Assembly: GCA_037043235.1 (NCBI GenBank)
Contig: JAWRVZ010000064.1
Location: 2,386,501-2,450,500 of the forward strand
DNA: 64,000 bases
From: Rhodeus uyekii
Taxonomy: Eukaryota; Chordata; Actinopteri; Cypriniformes; Acheilognathidae
Direction of reading: 5' to 3'
Part shown: piece by piece, positions 1 to 11,198 of the stretch
Position numbering within the stretch: position 1 is the first letter of the stretch
How the letters are laid out: every line of letters begins with the position of its first letter
The notes under the pieces: generated by a model
What the model saw: the letters and a program-made list of their open reading frames with translations, nothing else
Told to the model about the DNA's origin: nothing
Databases searched by the model: none
Program-made: the position numbers and the translations under genes

Positions 1-941
1 GAATGTTAGAACAAAAAGCAATACTTCTTGATGGAATATAGTAAAAATGACTGCCAGTGTAGAGTAGCACTTTATTTTGAATGTCCACTAGACATTTTAC
101 TAACTAGAAGTAACTTTGCAACTACCAGTTATTAGAGTATTAGTAGATGGTCCGCTTCATATCTGTTAACATTTCATTTTGATGGTCCTCCAACAGACAT
201 TCTACTGACTAGAATTACATGACAACTTATTCTACTGACCTGAACCCTAACCTAACAGTCTACTAATACTCGTACTAATACTGAAATATTTGGCAAATTA
301 ATGACAGTTCATTGACAAGTGTTTGCAAAGTTAAGGTTATGTAGTAGAATGTCTAAAATGGATTATGAAAATAAAGTTTACTCAAGAGCATTATTACATT
401 ATCATTTCCCACACTGATAGTCAACCTGACAGTAGCTGATGACTTATTTTTGTCATGCTATCTGTAAATATTTTTGAATGGAGTCCACAGATTCTTCTTG
501 ATGGTGCTTTGCTCATGAATATGAGAGTAAGTGGAATGCCTGTCAATAGACCGTTCTTTCCACCCGTATATTTGAGTCAATGATCATTTGCATTTTCTTT
601 TTGAGGACTTGTATGATCAAGTGTGGTAGTTTCGTCACGGAGATGTGGCAAACAATTGTTGATTGATTGATTGATTACAATGCATTGTTGTGCTGACAAT
701 CTCAAATTTCCCAGTCACGCCATCACCCTGGATACTCTTCTCCACTATCAGTTATTCTGCAAACTCTGTAACATCAGAACTTCAACCTGATGAAGATTTA
801 GAGGCAATCCCGCAATTACAGCTTTCTTTGTGAGCGAGTGAACTGGAATATTCATTACATACAATGACAATTTATTCAATTTTATTTGTGTTTTTGCATT
901 TCAGATGAAATGTTTGGAAGTATTTTTAGTGGGGTACTTGT
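1..941. repeat. Non-coding, with dispersed repeat of AGTAGA/TCTACT type
   Basis: No gene. Bases about 50-320 contain fragments such as ACATTCTACTGACTAGAA and CTAACAGTCTACTAATAC. Related fragments occur near 14865-14950 and 56590-56720, so this is a dispersed repeat. A short (GATT)n tract is at about 659-677. Confidence 0.45.
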
Positions 942-1566
942 TGATAGAGACGATTCGAAAATCCACGGCCGCTTGTATATATTTTTTGTATATATATATA
1001 TTCTTTTCTTTTCCTTATTTGTACATTTCAGTCTATCGCCTATGTAACCAATTATTTCTTAATGCCTTTCTTTGCTTTTCTGTATTTTTCCATACACTCT
1101 AAAAACAAATGGTGCTATATAGCACTAAAAGTAGTTCTTTGGCTCGTAATCATAGGGGAACCATTTTTAGTGCTATATAGCACCAAATGGTGCTACAAAG
1201 AACCATTATGAGGTGCCATATAGCACCATCTCAAATGCATAGTGATGATGATTGCGAGCCAAAGAAACACTTTTAGTGCTATATAGCACCATTTGCTTTT
1301 AGAGTGTAGAGTAAATATGAATATTGTCTGTACTTCTCAACAGATAGAACATGTTATCAGAATGTTTAGAGTATAATTGCTGTAACAATGTTATTGAAAG
1401 TGGGGCGGCCTACGAACTCCTTGTGAGACTTGAACTGGCTTCTGCTGATGAAACTGCAAACTTAACTTAGTTTCTTCTAAAATTTCTTCTATTGACTGCA
1501 CTTTTGACTCCTGGTCTTCATTCAACATATCTGGTCCTCGGGTCTTAACTGTAATTCCCCTACAAT
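942..1566 (-). mobile_element. LTR copy (family A), internally deleted
   Basis: Begins TGATAGAGACGATTCG and ends near CCCCTACA, both termini shared with the LTR at 49499-50263 in the opposite orientation. Middle LTR sequence is missing and a foldback element is inserted (1095-1306). Confidence 0.6.
1095..1306. mobile_element. Foldback MITE with TA flanks
   Basis: Left end CACTCTAAAA and right end TTTTAGAGTG are inverted, flanked by TA on both sides. The arms each contain GGTGCTATATAGCAC-type repeats, and the whole 212-bp unit can fold on itself. No coding capacity. It is inserted within LTR family A. Confidence 0.8.
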
Positions 1567-1609
1567 GTCAAAAGGGCTTGAGGGCGGATAATCAAAATCT
1601 CTTGTCTCT

Positions 1610-2010
1610 TCTATTTACATTATATATATATTATTTTATTTTTCCTATTTATACCTATATTCTTTTCTTGTCTTATTTTTCATATGTTATTTTTCCTTTT
1701 TCTTATTTGAATGAGTTGTAAAGAGTGATTTATAATCAAGTTAGGCTTTTTATTAGTTAAAAACCTTTCTTTACTTTTCTGTATTTTGGGTACTTTTTCT
1801 GTTGAGAGTTGGAGCCTGAGCCGAGTTCAGCCTTGGAGAAGCTGTATATGTGTGTGTGTGTTAATATGGTCAGTATTGGTGAGGTGATTAACTGGCACCA
1901 TAAAACTTGTTGTTCTCGACAAGCCACGTCACGAACCCGTCAACCACGTGATCAACGAAGATATGCTTCAGACTGTCTGCTCTCGAGTGGAAAATTACTA
2001 GTTTTGTTTT

Positions 2011-2058
<48 letters not shown>

Positions 2059-2299
2059 AGCCAATCAGAATCATTTAAACGTCATCATTGACGTGCTTAG
2101 CACCCTCTGTTAGAATATAATTGCTGTAACAATGTTATTGTATTTGGGGCGGCCTACAAACTCCTTGTGAGACCTGAAGCTTCTGCTGATGAAACTGCAA
2201 ACTAAACTTCACTAAAATTTCTTCTATTGACTGCACTTCTGACTCCTGGTCTTCATTCAACATATCTGGTCCTCGGGTCTTAACTGTAATTCCCCTACA
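1610..2299 (-). mobile_element. LTR copy (family A)
   Basis: Matches the reverse complement of 49499-50263, including the segments GGAGCCTGAGCCGAGTTCAG, CACGTGATCAACG and GGGGCGGCCTAC, ending CCCCTACA at 2299. Holds a (CTTT)n microsatellite at 2010-2058. It stands directly behind the deleted copy at 942-1566. Confidence 0.7.
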
Positions 2300-2593
2300 G
2301 GCTCATTTAAAAGCTGTTGAAAAAAATATAAATAAGTATGTATTCTTTTGAATATTTTCATGGAGTTAGTTAATTTGAGATTGATTTTAATTCACCTGTT
2401 GCTGTGAAAGTGGTTTAACATTCATGTGATTAATGATTCACTAATTAGTAATACTGTATTTAACTACTATATAATAATGCATGCATTTCTAATGCTTAAT
2501 AATGCAGTGATTTCTAATGCTGCTTGGATTCACAGCAGCTGTGGCCTTTGGTGAACATGAAAAAAGACAAAAAACAACAATATATGAAGTATG

Positions 2594-2599
2594 TTTATT
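2594..2599 (-). terminator. Candidate poly(A) signal of ZP gene 1
   Basis: AATAAA on the minus strand about 230 bases after the stop codon; no nearer canonical hexamer was noticed. Confidence 0.4.
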
Positions 2600-2824
2600 T
2601 ATTTGCATTATCTTTTTAAATCAATCAGATAAAGGGTGCAAGACAAAGATATGATACTAATAGGTTAACAATGACATAGGTAATGAGAAATTATACCCCT
2701 TATGGATTATAACACAATATTTAAAAGTGATCAAACAGAAACAGATCTATCAAAACCATAATTTTCCCAGAGATGAAAAATACAAAATAATGTTGCAGTG
2801 TTTGAGGTTTGAGTGTTTAATCCA

Positions 2825-5800
2825 TTAAATCTCATTTGATTGAAGAGGTTGATATTTGATCTCCGGTCTACGGGTTTTGTAGATGACAACACCACACACC
2901 ATGCCAACAGCGGCTAGGAGACATCCGGCAATGAAAACTAGATTCAGGTTCAAGACTTTGGAGGACACTGTGGAAAACACACAAAATTGTTAATAAAATG
3001 AAATGTATTTCACAAATGATCGTAAATGATCATTTGTGATTTCAGCCAGCACAACACTTAATGCACCTTTAAAATAGTATCACATTGTATAAAATGTATT
3101 ATAGGTTTACCTTTATCGTCTAGGCTCCTCTTTAGCCTCAGGGGCCCCTGGGAGACAAAGTGACTGCCGGTCTGGATGGGAGCCTCTCTTTTGCGATGGT
3201 GGTGGGATAGTGGAGTGACTGTGCTGTTGACGCAGCCCTGAGAGCAGCGAGTGTTGGTATTGTTTGCCTCACACAGAATCACTGAACAGCTGATGAACAC
3301 CTAGAGAGAAAGAAAGAGATGATGTCACATTGATTCTGATTAGTCAGTAGCAGAATTATGTTTTTGTATGTTGTCCGCTATACTACTTTTTTTTACCTGA
3401 TCATGCATTCCAATAAATTGGAAGGCCTGCAGTCCAAAGCGAACCATTGACTGGTGGCTTGTGTAGAACTCTACAGTTTCATCCATAACGCACCTGAATA
3501 AAATAATTGATGAATACATGATGTATAGAAAGTGTAACAGATTCATTGTGAATGAATTAATTTCACCGTTTACCAGTGCTACTTTGTATCTGCAGCTCAT
3601 GGTCGATTGTTCTTACCCATTTTGGATGATTGTGTAGGACGTTTGGAAGGTGGGGTCATTGTATGGTGTTGCTACACATGATTCGACGAAAAGTTCAGTG
3701 TTCTTGATTGAAGACTGGGATTCAATCTGCATGTAAATCATCTCCCCAAGCTCATACTCTGCTGGATATGAGATCACATCTATTTCTTGGTTGTAATATG
3801 CTGTTTCGAAGAGCCCAAAGTTGTAGGTGAGGGTTCCAAAGCCTCTCTCGGTGATGGTGGTTGTGTGTCTCTGTGCAGTGAACTCCAGTGAGATATTGTT
3901 TTTTTTCTCATAACGACATGAGAATTCAATCTCCACCTCGTGTTTTCTGGTAATTATACTGTTTGGGTCATCAGTTGAGACAATTTCATTCTTGAAAATG
4001 ATGTACTGATCATCCTCCTGTAGAAAAAAAGTAAATTACGGAATATATACTGCACTTAAAATCTTTCACCATAACATTTTAATTTAGTCATCATTTGCTT
4101 GGACCAGTGTCATTCCAACCTGTAAAATGTTAAGAGAGATCATTTAAAATCCAAGCTTCTGTTTTCTGTACAATGAAAGTGAATGGTAACGAAATAATGA
4201 TAAAACCCCCCACAAAAGAAGTCACATGGACCATACATGATAATTTTTGAGCATTGTAGTATAATCACCATCCACTTTCATTGTTTAGAAAAGTTTTACC
4301 TAATATCTCCTTGTGTGTTTCACGGAAGATAGAAAACAAAATGGGTTCAGGATAAGGAAATGATGACAACATGTACATTTTTGCTAAACTGTTCCTTGAT
4401 TTAAAGCCCACCTCAATCATGGTACCACAAGCATTGAGGGAAATGTTTGCCAACACATGAGTGCCATTCGAGTCCAGAGTGCAGGCAGGATCGTTCAGTC
4501 GCAGATAGTCTTTGTGGAGCCCGACAGAGTGAAGCTGCTCAATTTCAATCACTATGTTGGTCCCCGTGCAAATCACATTTGCGTCCACTGCAATCAATAA
4601 TTCAGAATTATTCACCAAAACTATTCTGTGTCTGTTCTGCAAAACACATTTGACATTTATGCATTTGGCAGACGCTTTTATCCAAAGCGACTTACATTGC
4701 ATTTAAGAAACAACTTGAGTCAGTTCTTGCTTTCCCTTGGATCAAACCCATGACCTTGGCGTTGTAAGTACCAATGCTCTACTGATTGAGCTTGAGGAAA
4801 GCCATAATTGCCCCAAGTAAAAAAAGTTATTTACTAACCAGTCTGGTGTCCAACGGTGACAATCACACATCTCATTTCAGACTGATAAATACTGCTCCTG
4901 TAAATAAACAATTATAAGTAATATTGATCAAATTCAGTTTCATGTGAAAGGTTTCTAGCTGCTAGATTTTGAATGAGATGAATGGTTTGCTCACCCGCTC
5001 ATGCTCTCAGCAATGAAACACACAGGGAAATGATCCCCGAGGTCGTTCTTCATTGGTGTCCATCTGATGGCGTACTCTCCAGTGCTCAAAGCATGTTTAG
5101 TTATGTTCAGAGGACCACTGATAATGACATCAGAAACCCTGGGAATGGAAAAAAAGCATGTTATACACCCATCTAATAATCAAAATAACAAAATAAAATT
5201 GCTTATTTGCATATGGGCACTCACGTTGAATAAGCTGCTACAGCCTTAACCCGAATTTCCAGCTCACGGAGTGGCGTAGCTTGGATTTCTTCTCCATTGC
5301 GTGGAGTTGGTGACACAAAGCGAGGTATGTAATGCCCCTCAGTACATGAAGGAATGGCTGAATCAACTGCAATGATTCAAATCAGAAATCACTGATGACA
5401 TTAAAATTTTGCATTCTTGTTTAGCTAATCCTTGAGAAAGCCTTACCGAGAAGACCAAATTGCAGAGGGATCTTGCTAAAAGGTTCGTAAGAAGGCTGAT
5501 GTGAAGCTACAGAAGCCACGTATTGTTGTGGTGAGCTTGTTGTTGTGGTTGAGGTTGTCGTCTGTAGCCACCACCACCACTGGGATGCTGTAGTTGGAGC
5601 GGTTGATTGTTGTTGCTGTGACCACCACCATGGTGCTGATGTAGGTGGAGAGTTGGTCGATTGTTGTTGTTGTTGCTGTTGTTGCTGCCACCACCCCCAC
5701 CATGACATAGTTGTAGGTGGAACAGTGGTCGATTGTTGCTGTTGCTGTTGTTGTTGCTGTTGCCACCACCACCACCATGACGTAGTTGTAGGTGAAGCGG

Positions 5801-7451
5801 TGGTCGTTTGTTGCTGTTGTTGCTGTTGCTGTTGTTGTTGCTGCTGCCACCACCACCACCATGACGTAGTTGTAGGTGGAACAGTGGTCGATTGTTGCTG
5901 TTGTTGCTGTTGCTGTTGTTGTTGCCACCACCACCACCATGACGTAGTTGTAGGTGAAGCGGTGGTCATTTGTTGCTGTTGTTGCTGTTGCTGTTGTTGT
6001 TGCTGCTGCCACCACCACCACCATGACGTAGTTGTAGGTGAAGCGGTGGTCGTTTGTTGCTGTTGCTGCTGCTGTTGCCACCACCACCATGAAGGAGAAG
6101 TTGAAGTTTGTTGTTGTTGCCACCATGGGACATTTGGGGTAGTTTGTTGGTAATACCATGGGAACGCTGTTGAGCCGATTGACCTATGACTGCCGCTCAG
6201 AGAGCATCTGTAAGAGCTGGAGCCATCACTATAAGCCAGAGTGGTGTGTTTCCTTGGGAAGTCCTCCAGAATCAGCTCAAATCCGTATACGCCTGTGTTG
6301 TAGGCATAGCTGTAGTCTAGTGTACAGGAACCCTAGTGAAGAATCCAAATGTTCATTATAGTTAATATTCAATTCGTTTTACTTCTAGACCAGCCTTGGA
6401 GCTTTTACTTTGTGGATCAATCTCAGATAATTGAGATTATATAATCTCAATCTCAATCACTATATGATGTTTGATTAACAAAGTTCGGGAGGAACACGTT
6501 CAAGGATGAAAGCAATCAACTCATCATCAGCATTTACACCTCATCCTATCAGCATGAGAGGAAGCGTGTATATATAGCCATGTTCGACTCACCTACATCC
6601 CTCGACAGTTTACGGCATCCCTCCACCACCCCGACTCCTCACACTTAATTGTTCCTATCAAAGTCAGGAATACGGGGGGAGTGCTCCAGGTTCGAGCCAA
6701 ACACCGAGCTCGTAGCCCTCTCCTTGGACAGCATGCCAAATACGCATACCTTTAATGCTCCTGAATCATTGGTAAGTGTGAACTCGTGAAATATATTTTG
6801 TATAGTGAGGCGCGAGAGTCACTCTAGCTGTTTAGCGCATCGAGTGCTGTTTTTACGGCAGTATTTGTATTACTTTACTGCTGAGCAAATAGAGGTAAAC
6901 AACAAAACTGGGTGTCTCTCATGTAGTGCTGAAAAGTATCATTACTATCATTACAAAAGTATCATTACTTGCACTATAAAAGACTCCTTCGCCCACAGCT
7001 CTGGGCGAAGTCTCGATTTGCCGTAGCTATCAGTCTGAGCGTTATTTATCCTGTCTTGTCTGCCTGTTGCCATTTCTGCCTGTTACCCATTATCTGATTC
7101 TGTTCTGCCTGCCCTGACCTGTGCCTGGATTAACGCCTATGATTGTCTGCTGCCTGTCTTGACCACCGCCTGTACCACGTTTCTGCTACTGTCTGCCTGC
7201 CTTTGTGACCCCTGCCTGGATTATTGACCATTCTTAATAAAGACATTGCAATTGGATCCCTGCCTGTGAGTCCCTCTGTTACAGATTCATTGTAGTGAAT
7301 TGTTTTGTCTTAATCTAAACTTCTCTCGTTTCTAGCTTTTGGAAAGATTCATTCTAGTGGATAATTTCATCCTATGGCTCTCTGTCTATGTAGTACTGGA
7401 AAGTCCTATTCATTATTGTTAATCAGGACTAAACAGACACAAGGTGCTATC

Positions 7452-7507
<56 letters not shown>

Positions 7508-9031
7508 ATTATTAAAATATATCACATACATTTATGTATATCAAATTATTAAAGAAAATTATTTTGTCTGTTTCTTACTTGATTGACGTTGAAACCACTT
7601 GGCTGGTCACAACTGTAACATTCATTTTGTTGCGAAGACCCATATCTGCATCTGACCTGATCGCCGTCTGGGTCGTAGGCCATAAGTTGATATGTACGAG
7701 GACAGTTTTGGGGAACACTAATGAAAAAATTTATAAATAAAGCGATCAGAAGTTTTGTTACTAATTTCGAAAAGAATGTGTCTTTTTTACATTCTTATTA
7801 AGTCTATTAATCTTGTTCAAAGAAAACTTCATTTAATAAAAATAAGGGTTACCGTAGAAGTTGTAGAATAGTTGTGACAGGTGATCGGTTGGGTTGATTA
7901 GTATCATCTCTTATGCCTAGATCAATGTGTGTCCGGAGGAACCAAGAATTAAGACCGTTCACTGTGGGCACCCAGCAGCATGAGGAGTCTCTGTGACGTA
8001 ACGATGCATTAAAGATAATGATGAATGGACAATTCAATTTTTCAGTTATCAGATGATTGAAAAATTATTGAATTACTTACTGCAGGTCAAAGGGTGTGTT
8101 TCCATATATGTTTCTTGTAACAACAGTTTCTGTTTGGCACCAGCTGTTGGTATAACCACTTCTGCCATTAGAGCTCCTATCGATTTTACCTTGTCCATTT
8201 GTGTATTCAAAGCCACAATTTCCGGAGGCGCAGTACCACCAACCATAATCACACCAGTCAAAGGTTCGCTTGACTCGAAACTCAACCTGTTGGCAGAACA
8301 CTAGTAGAGTTAGAACATCTGTTGGTAGAGTTTTTTTTTTGATGCATTTTGATGCCTTTTTTATATGTATTTAGATGTAATATATAGACCAGTCAGAAAT
8401 GCTCCAATACTTTCACAATCTGATTAATTTCCATAATTGTTCCTCCCTATCTTTTGACATTCATGGACTTTAATGCAGTTTTTTCTATTTACGAAGAAAG
8501 AGTGATAATTAAGTTGCGTATATATATATGAAGGACCAAAATGAGTGTGGAATTAATTTTCTTAAAGACTAATTTGTTATTAGTAACTAATGAAAAATAT
8601 TAAAGATTCACAAGGTAGGTTGAGGTGCATGAAGAGACAATATTTATTATTAGACCATCTTTAAGTTAATAAAAGAATAATACAATTGCTGTAATTTTAT
8701 TAAAATGATAAAAAAGAAAAATTTATATATCTAAAATTAAATATCTAAAATTAACATATCTAAAAAAAATTACAACCATTCTAAAAGACAGTACAACACT
8801 TTTTTTAATAGAATTGGGCAAATAATAAACAGTGTCATGTAATTTGATGTATACTTCCAGATTTTCCTATAGCTTAAAAAAAAATGGTAATAAGAAATCA
8901 ATTCTCACCCTCATGCTCCCATCTGCATTGGCTCCTTTAGGGCTGAAGGTCATTGAGCCTCCATAATTGTGTGCTGCTGAAGCAATTGACACCAGAAGCA
9001 GAAGATTCAACAGCAGCGCTGAGAACATCAT
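2825..9031 (-). CDS. ZP-domain protein with Trp/Gln repeat (13 exons, complete)
   Basis: Predicted secreted or type I membrane protein of about 947 residues. Coding exons, high to low coordinate: 9031-8909, 8286-8081, 7990-7853, 7717-7579, 6332-5447, 5366-5225, 5138-4995, 4897-4839, 4587-4412, 4017-3617, 3493-3397, 3300-3111, 2967-2825. Every junction is GT-AG and the phases join without a stop. Visible parts are a signal peptide (residues 1-19), a Cys/Trp-rich N-terminal module (about 24-200), the Trp/Gln repeat (about 261-468), and a ZP module (about 615-868) with the ZP-N motif NGTHVLANISLNACGT. An RKR furin-type site (873-875), an external hydrophobic patch-like FVSQGPLRL, one membrane span (about 906-929) and a short basic tail follow. 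By family, ZP modules polymerise after cleavage between the two hydrophobic patches; the tissue is not evident. The start is the first of two adjacent ATGs before the signal peptide. I do not recognise a gene symbol. Exon 8 has an alternative acceptor a few bases downstream. Confidence 0.9.
4655..4798 (-). repeat. tRNA-derived SINE in ZP gene 1 intron 8
   Basis: Read on the minus strand it has tRNA-like box A and box B (ACCCATGACC... reversed) and the conserved tail AAGTCGCTTTGGATAAAAGC. Three other copies are in the window. Confidence 0.75.
5447..6332 (-). other. Exon 5: coding minisatellite, Trp5/poly-Gln repeat
   Basis: This exon is 886 bases, against 190 in the paralogous gene at 25-31 kb. 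The ends match the paralogue (FELILED and PLQFG), so the extra ~232 residues are an in-frame insertion or expansion. The inserted part has nine tryptophan blocks, four of them exactly WWWWW. They are separated by runs of up to 13 glutamines and by Ser/Thr/Pro linkers of two alternating kinds, TTASPTTTS and TTVPPTTTS. The nucleotide unit is about 75-85 bp, and the two linker types partly alternate, giving a higher-order dimer. The frame is open from acceptor to donor. Linkers are plausible O-glycosylation sites; poly-Gln in fish egg-coat ZP proteins is a known transglutaminase substrate, but applying that here is inference. Confidence 0.92.
6970..7283 (+). mobile_element. LTR fragment (family B) in ZP gene 1 intron 4
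   Basis: Matches the downstream part of the solo LTR at 31862-32387: TATAAAAG promoter box (6975-6982), GCGAAGTCTCGATT, repeated CTGCCTG motifs, AATAAAG poly(A) signal, and terminal TGTTACA. The 5' part is absent or replaced. Confidence 0.65.
7456..7501. repeat. (TA)n microsatellite
   Basis: Uninterrupted alternating T and A inside intron 4 of ZP gene 1. Confidence 0.95.
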
Positions 9032-9069
9032 GGTACCTGAGAACTTGAGCTCACTGTACCTGTGAAGTG

Positions 9070-9102
9070 CACCTGGGCACCTGCTTTTATATATCTCAGG
9101 TG
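9070..9102 (-). promoter_or_regulatory. Core promoter: TATA box with three CAGGTG/CACCTG E-boxes
   Basis: TATAAAAG reads on the minus strand at 9091-9084, about 53 bases before the start codon. E-box hexamers lie at 9070-9075, 9078-9083 and 9097-9102, two downstream and one upstream of the TATA box. E-boxes of the CANNTG type near TATA boxes are known in egg-coat ZP promoters (FIGLA sites); whether these are functional is inference. Confidence 0.5.
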
Positions 9103-9146
9103 AGCCGGAATTAGGGATGGGTGCAAAAGTGTTGCATTGAATCGCA

Positions 9147-9153
<7 letters not shown>

Positions 9154-9188
<35 letters not shown>
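9154..9188. repeat. (CA)n microsatellite upstream of ZP gene 1
   Basis: Alternating C and A about 120 bases upstream of the gene's start codon, just above the TATA box. Confidence 0.95.
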
Positions 9189-9189
<1 letters not shown>

Positions 9190-10095
9190 CCTATATGGTA
9201 GTTACTTGCTTCTTCTGAGAAGTCACATGATTAAAATCTGAAACTAGACTAATCTCACTTGATTTGCAAAAGCACACACCTTTTAATCCACATGCAAAGT
9301 AAGCATTGTCATGAGTCTCCACTAGGGGAAAGCTAGTCTGGTTGCAATCACTTACTGCACCGCTCAGTGCTAAATACGGTAATCTAACATTTTCATCAGA
9401 GTTTAGACAATATCATTACAAATAATATGTATCTCTACATCAGTACATTGTTGCTTATAAAATGTAAGAAGGTCAGTGAATTTTTTTAGCTCTGTTGTTT
9501 TTGCTGAATGCCAGCACTCCTCCATGACAATGACCTGACTTAAGATATAAATAGGCAATACAGGTTCTCAATTACCACCTGACTTACCCACGGTGCAGTG
9601 AAAGAGCACTTTATTTCAAACTTTGAAAGGTGCTTTATGATGATTTATAAAAGTTGAAATGAAAGAGCTGCATTAAACTTGTAATCATATATCAAATACG
9701 CAGGATTTAATTTTGTTTTGTTTTTTTAACAGGAAACAATACGATCAGGAAAGAATTATAAGAGAATGACATGTTGGACAAGTAAAATAGAATTAAACAT
9801 AATTATTTCAATTAAAAGTGAAATTATGTACTTTCTATTAAAATTTGTGAAGATAAAATCTAAAATAAGCATGCATTTTTATTTTTATTGGATACAATTT
9901 TTCTACTTTTTTTCATTGATTTCTGCTTTATTATCAGCAAAAAACTTTTGGATGGAATGCTGGCTTGTATTTCATGACAATAAACTTCAATCTTCTATGT
10001 AAGTTCTAGTTTTGAGTAACGGTATATGCTATTCAGGTCATATTGTGATAGTAGTATTGTGAAGTATTTATTTATATTAATAAACGATGAATGAA
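9190..10095. other. Intergenic, nothing recognised
   Basis: AT-rich sequence without convincing coding capacity or splice-linked exons. It is the upstream flank of ZP gene 1; no paralogue exon was seen. Confidence 0.5.
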
Positions 10096-11198
10096 TACCG
10101 TATTTTTCGCCGCATAAAACTCATTTTTTCTTCCCCAAAACTGGGAGGAAAAGTTGGGGCGTCCTATCCGACGAATATAAAGAATCCACGGAGCGCGGCC
10201 ACGGCCGTAGCCGTGGTGATCACGAGTGGTGATGACGTTCGGCGCTCACGCTTCACTCTGAGTCACGCCTCTTTCTCTTGGTTTAGTTTCATTTCTCTCA
10301 GTTGCACTTGTGAGCCTCGTGTTCTCTGCTTCCGCGTCTCGCCAGGTGTTGTACCGAAATCTGACTCCCCGGAAAAAATCTCACTCCCCTACGAGCGCGC
10401 ATTAATACGCGCTGCATCGAGGTGAACGCACTTCCTTGAGCATATTCGCCTACAAACCGACTTGTACGCTAACATAAATAAGCAGAAAATGAAATTATAT
10501 CACAATTATAATGAATTATAGTAGGCCTATGGGTTTACCAGGGGAGTCATATTTTCACCGCAGAAAAATACACCTGTGAAAATTTCTCTCCCATCCCTAA
10601 CTCTGGTTTAAAAGCTCACAGACTTACCATATTTATTTTATTATCTCATTATGGTATGGACATTCTTTGCTCAAAAGCATTTGGTTGTAACAATTATAGT
10701 ATGGGTTTACCAGGGGGAGTCAGATTTTCACAGCAAAAAAAATAAATAACTCACCATATTTATCTTATCTCAGCAGGTGAGTATGTGAGGTGTATTTTTC
10801 TGCTGCAGAAAAATCTCAATGTTAGTGAGGGGAGTGAGATTTGTCCGGGGAGTTAAAATAAAATAAATACATTACAATAAAAACATAATAAAACATAATA
10901 AAAGAATAAAAATAAATAAAGAATAAAGAATAAAAACATTACAGCCTTATTTTTGTTACTTTCACTGTTTACTGACTTTAGTGACTGTTAATGAGAGTAA
11001 AGATAGTTCTTAATATGTTACATGGTTGGCATAAAATTGTTTTATGTTTTTTGTGCTGTTAAAAATATTAGTAAAAACACTAGTACAAATATTTTACTAC
11101 AGTATTTGGTTCAGAAGCTTTTTTTTTCTAGATTTTCCTCCTTTAAAATTGGGTGCGTCTTATGTTCCGGAGCGTCTTATATGGCGAAAAATACGGTA
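10096..11198. mobile_element. DNA transposon remnant with CCGTATTTTTCGCC inverted ends
   Basis: Left end CCGTATTTTTCGCCGCATAA and right end, inverted, CCGTATTTTTCGCCATATAA, each flanked by TA. The interior is non-coding; it has a duplicated GTTTACCAGGGG(G)AGTCA motif (near 10530 and 10705) and no intact transposase. A fish-type non-autonomous element, family not assigned. Confidence 0.8.

Noticed and set aside
5545..6153. 202-residue plus-strand frame rich in His and Cys runs
   Set aside because: It is the antisense shadow of the Trp/Gln repeat exon; the minus-strand frame has splice sites and paralogue support.
5476..6159. 227-residue minus-strand frame rich in Val/Ala/Thr
   Set aside because: Alternative frame of the same repeat, without matching splice phases.
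10087..10425. 112-residue plus-strand frame at a transposon end
   Set aside because: Starts across the inverted terminal repeat; no protein resemblance.
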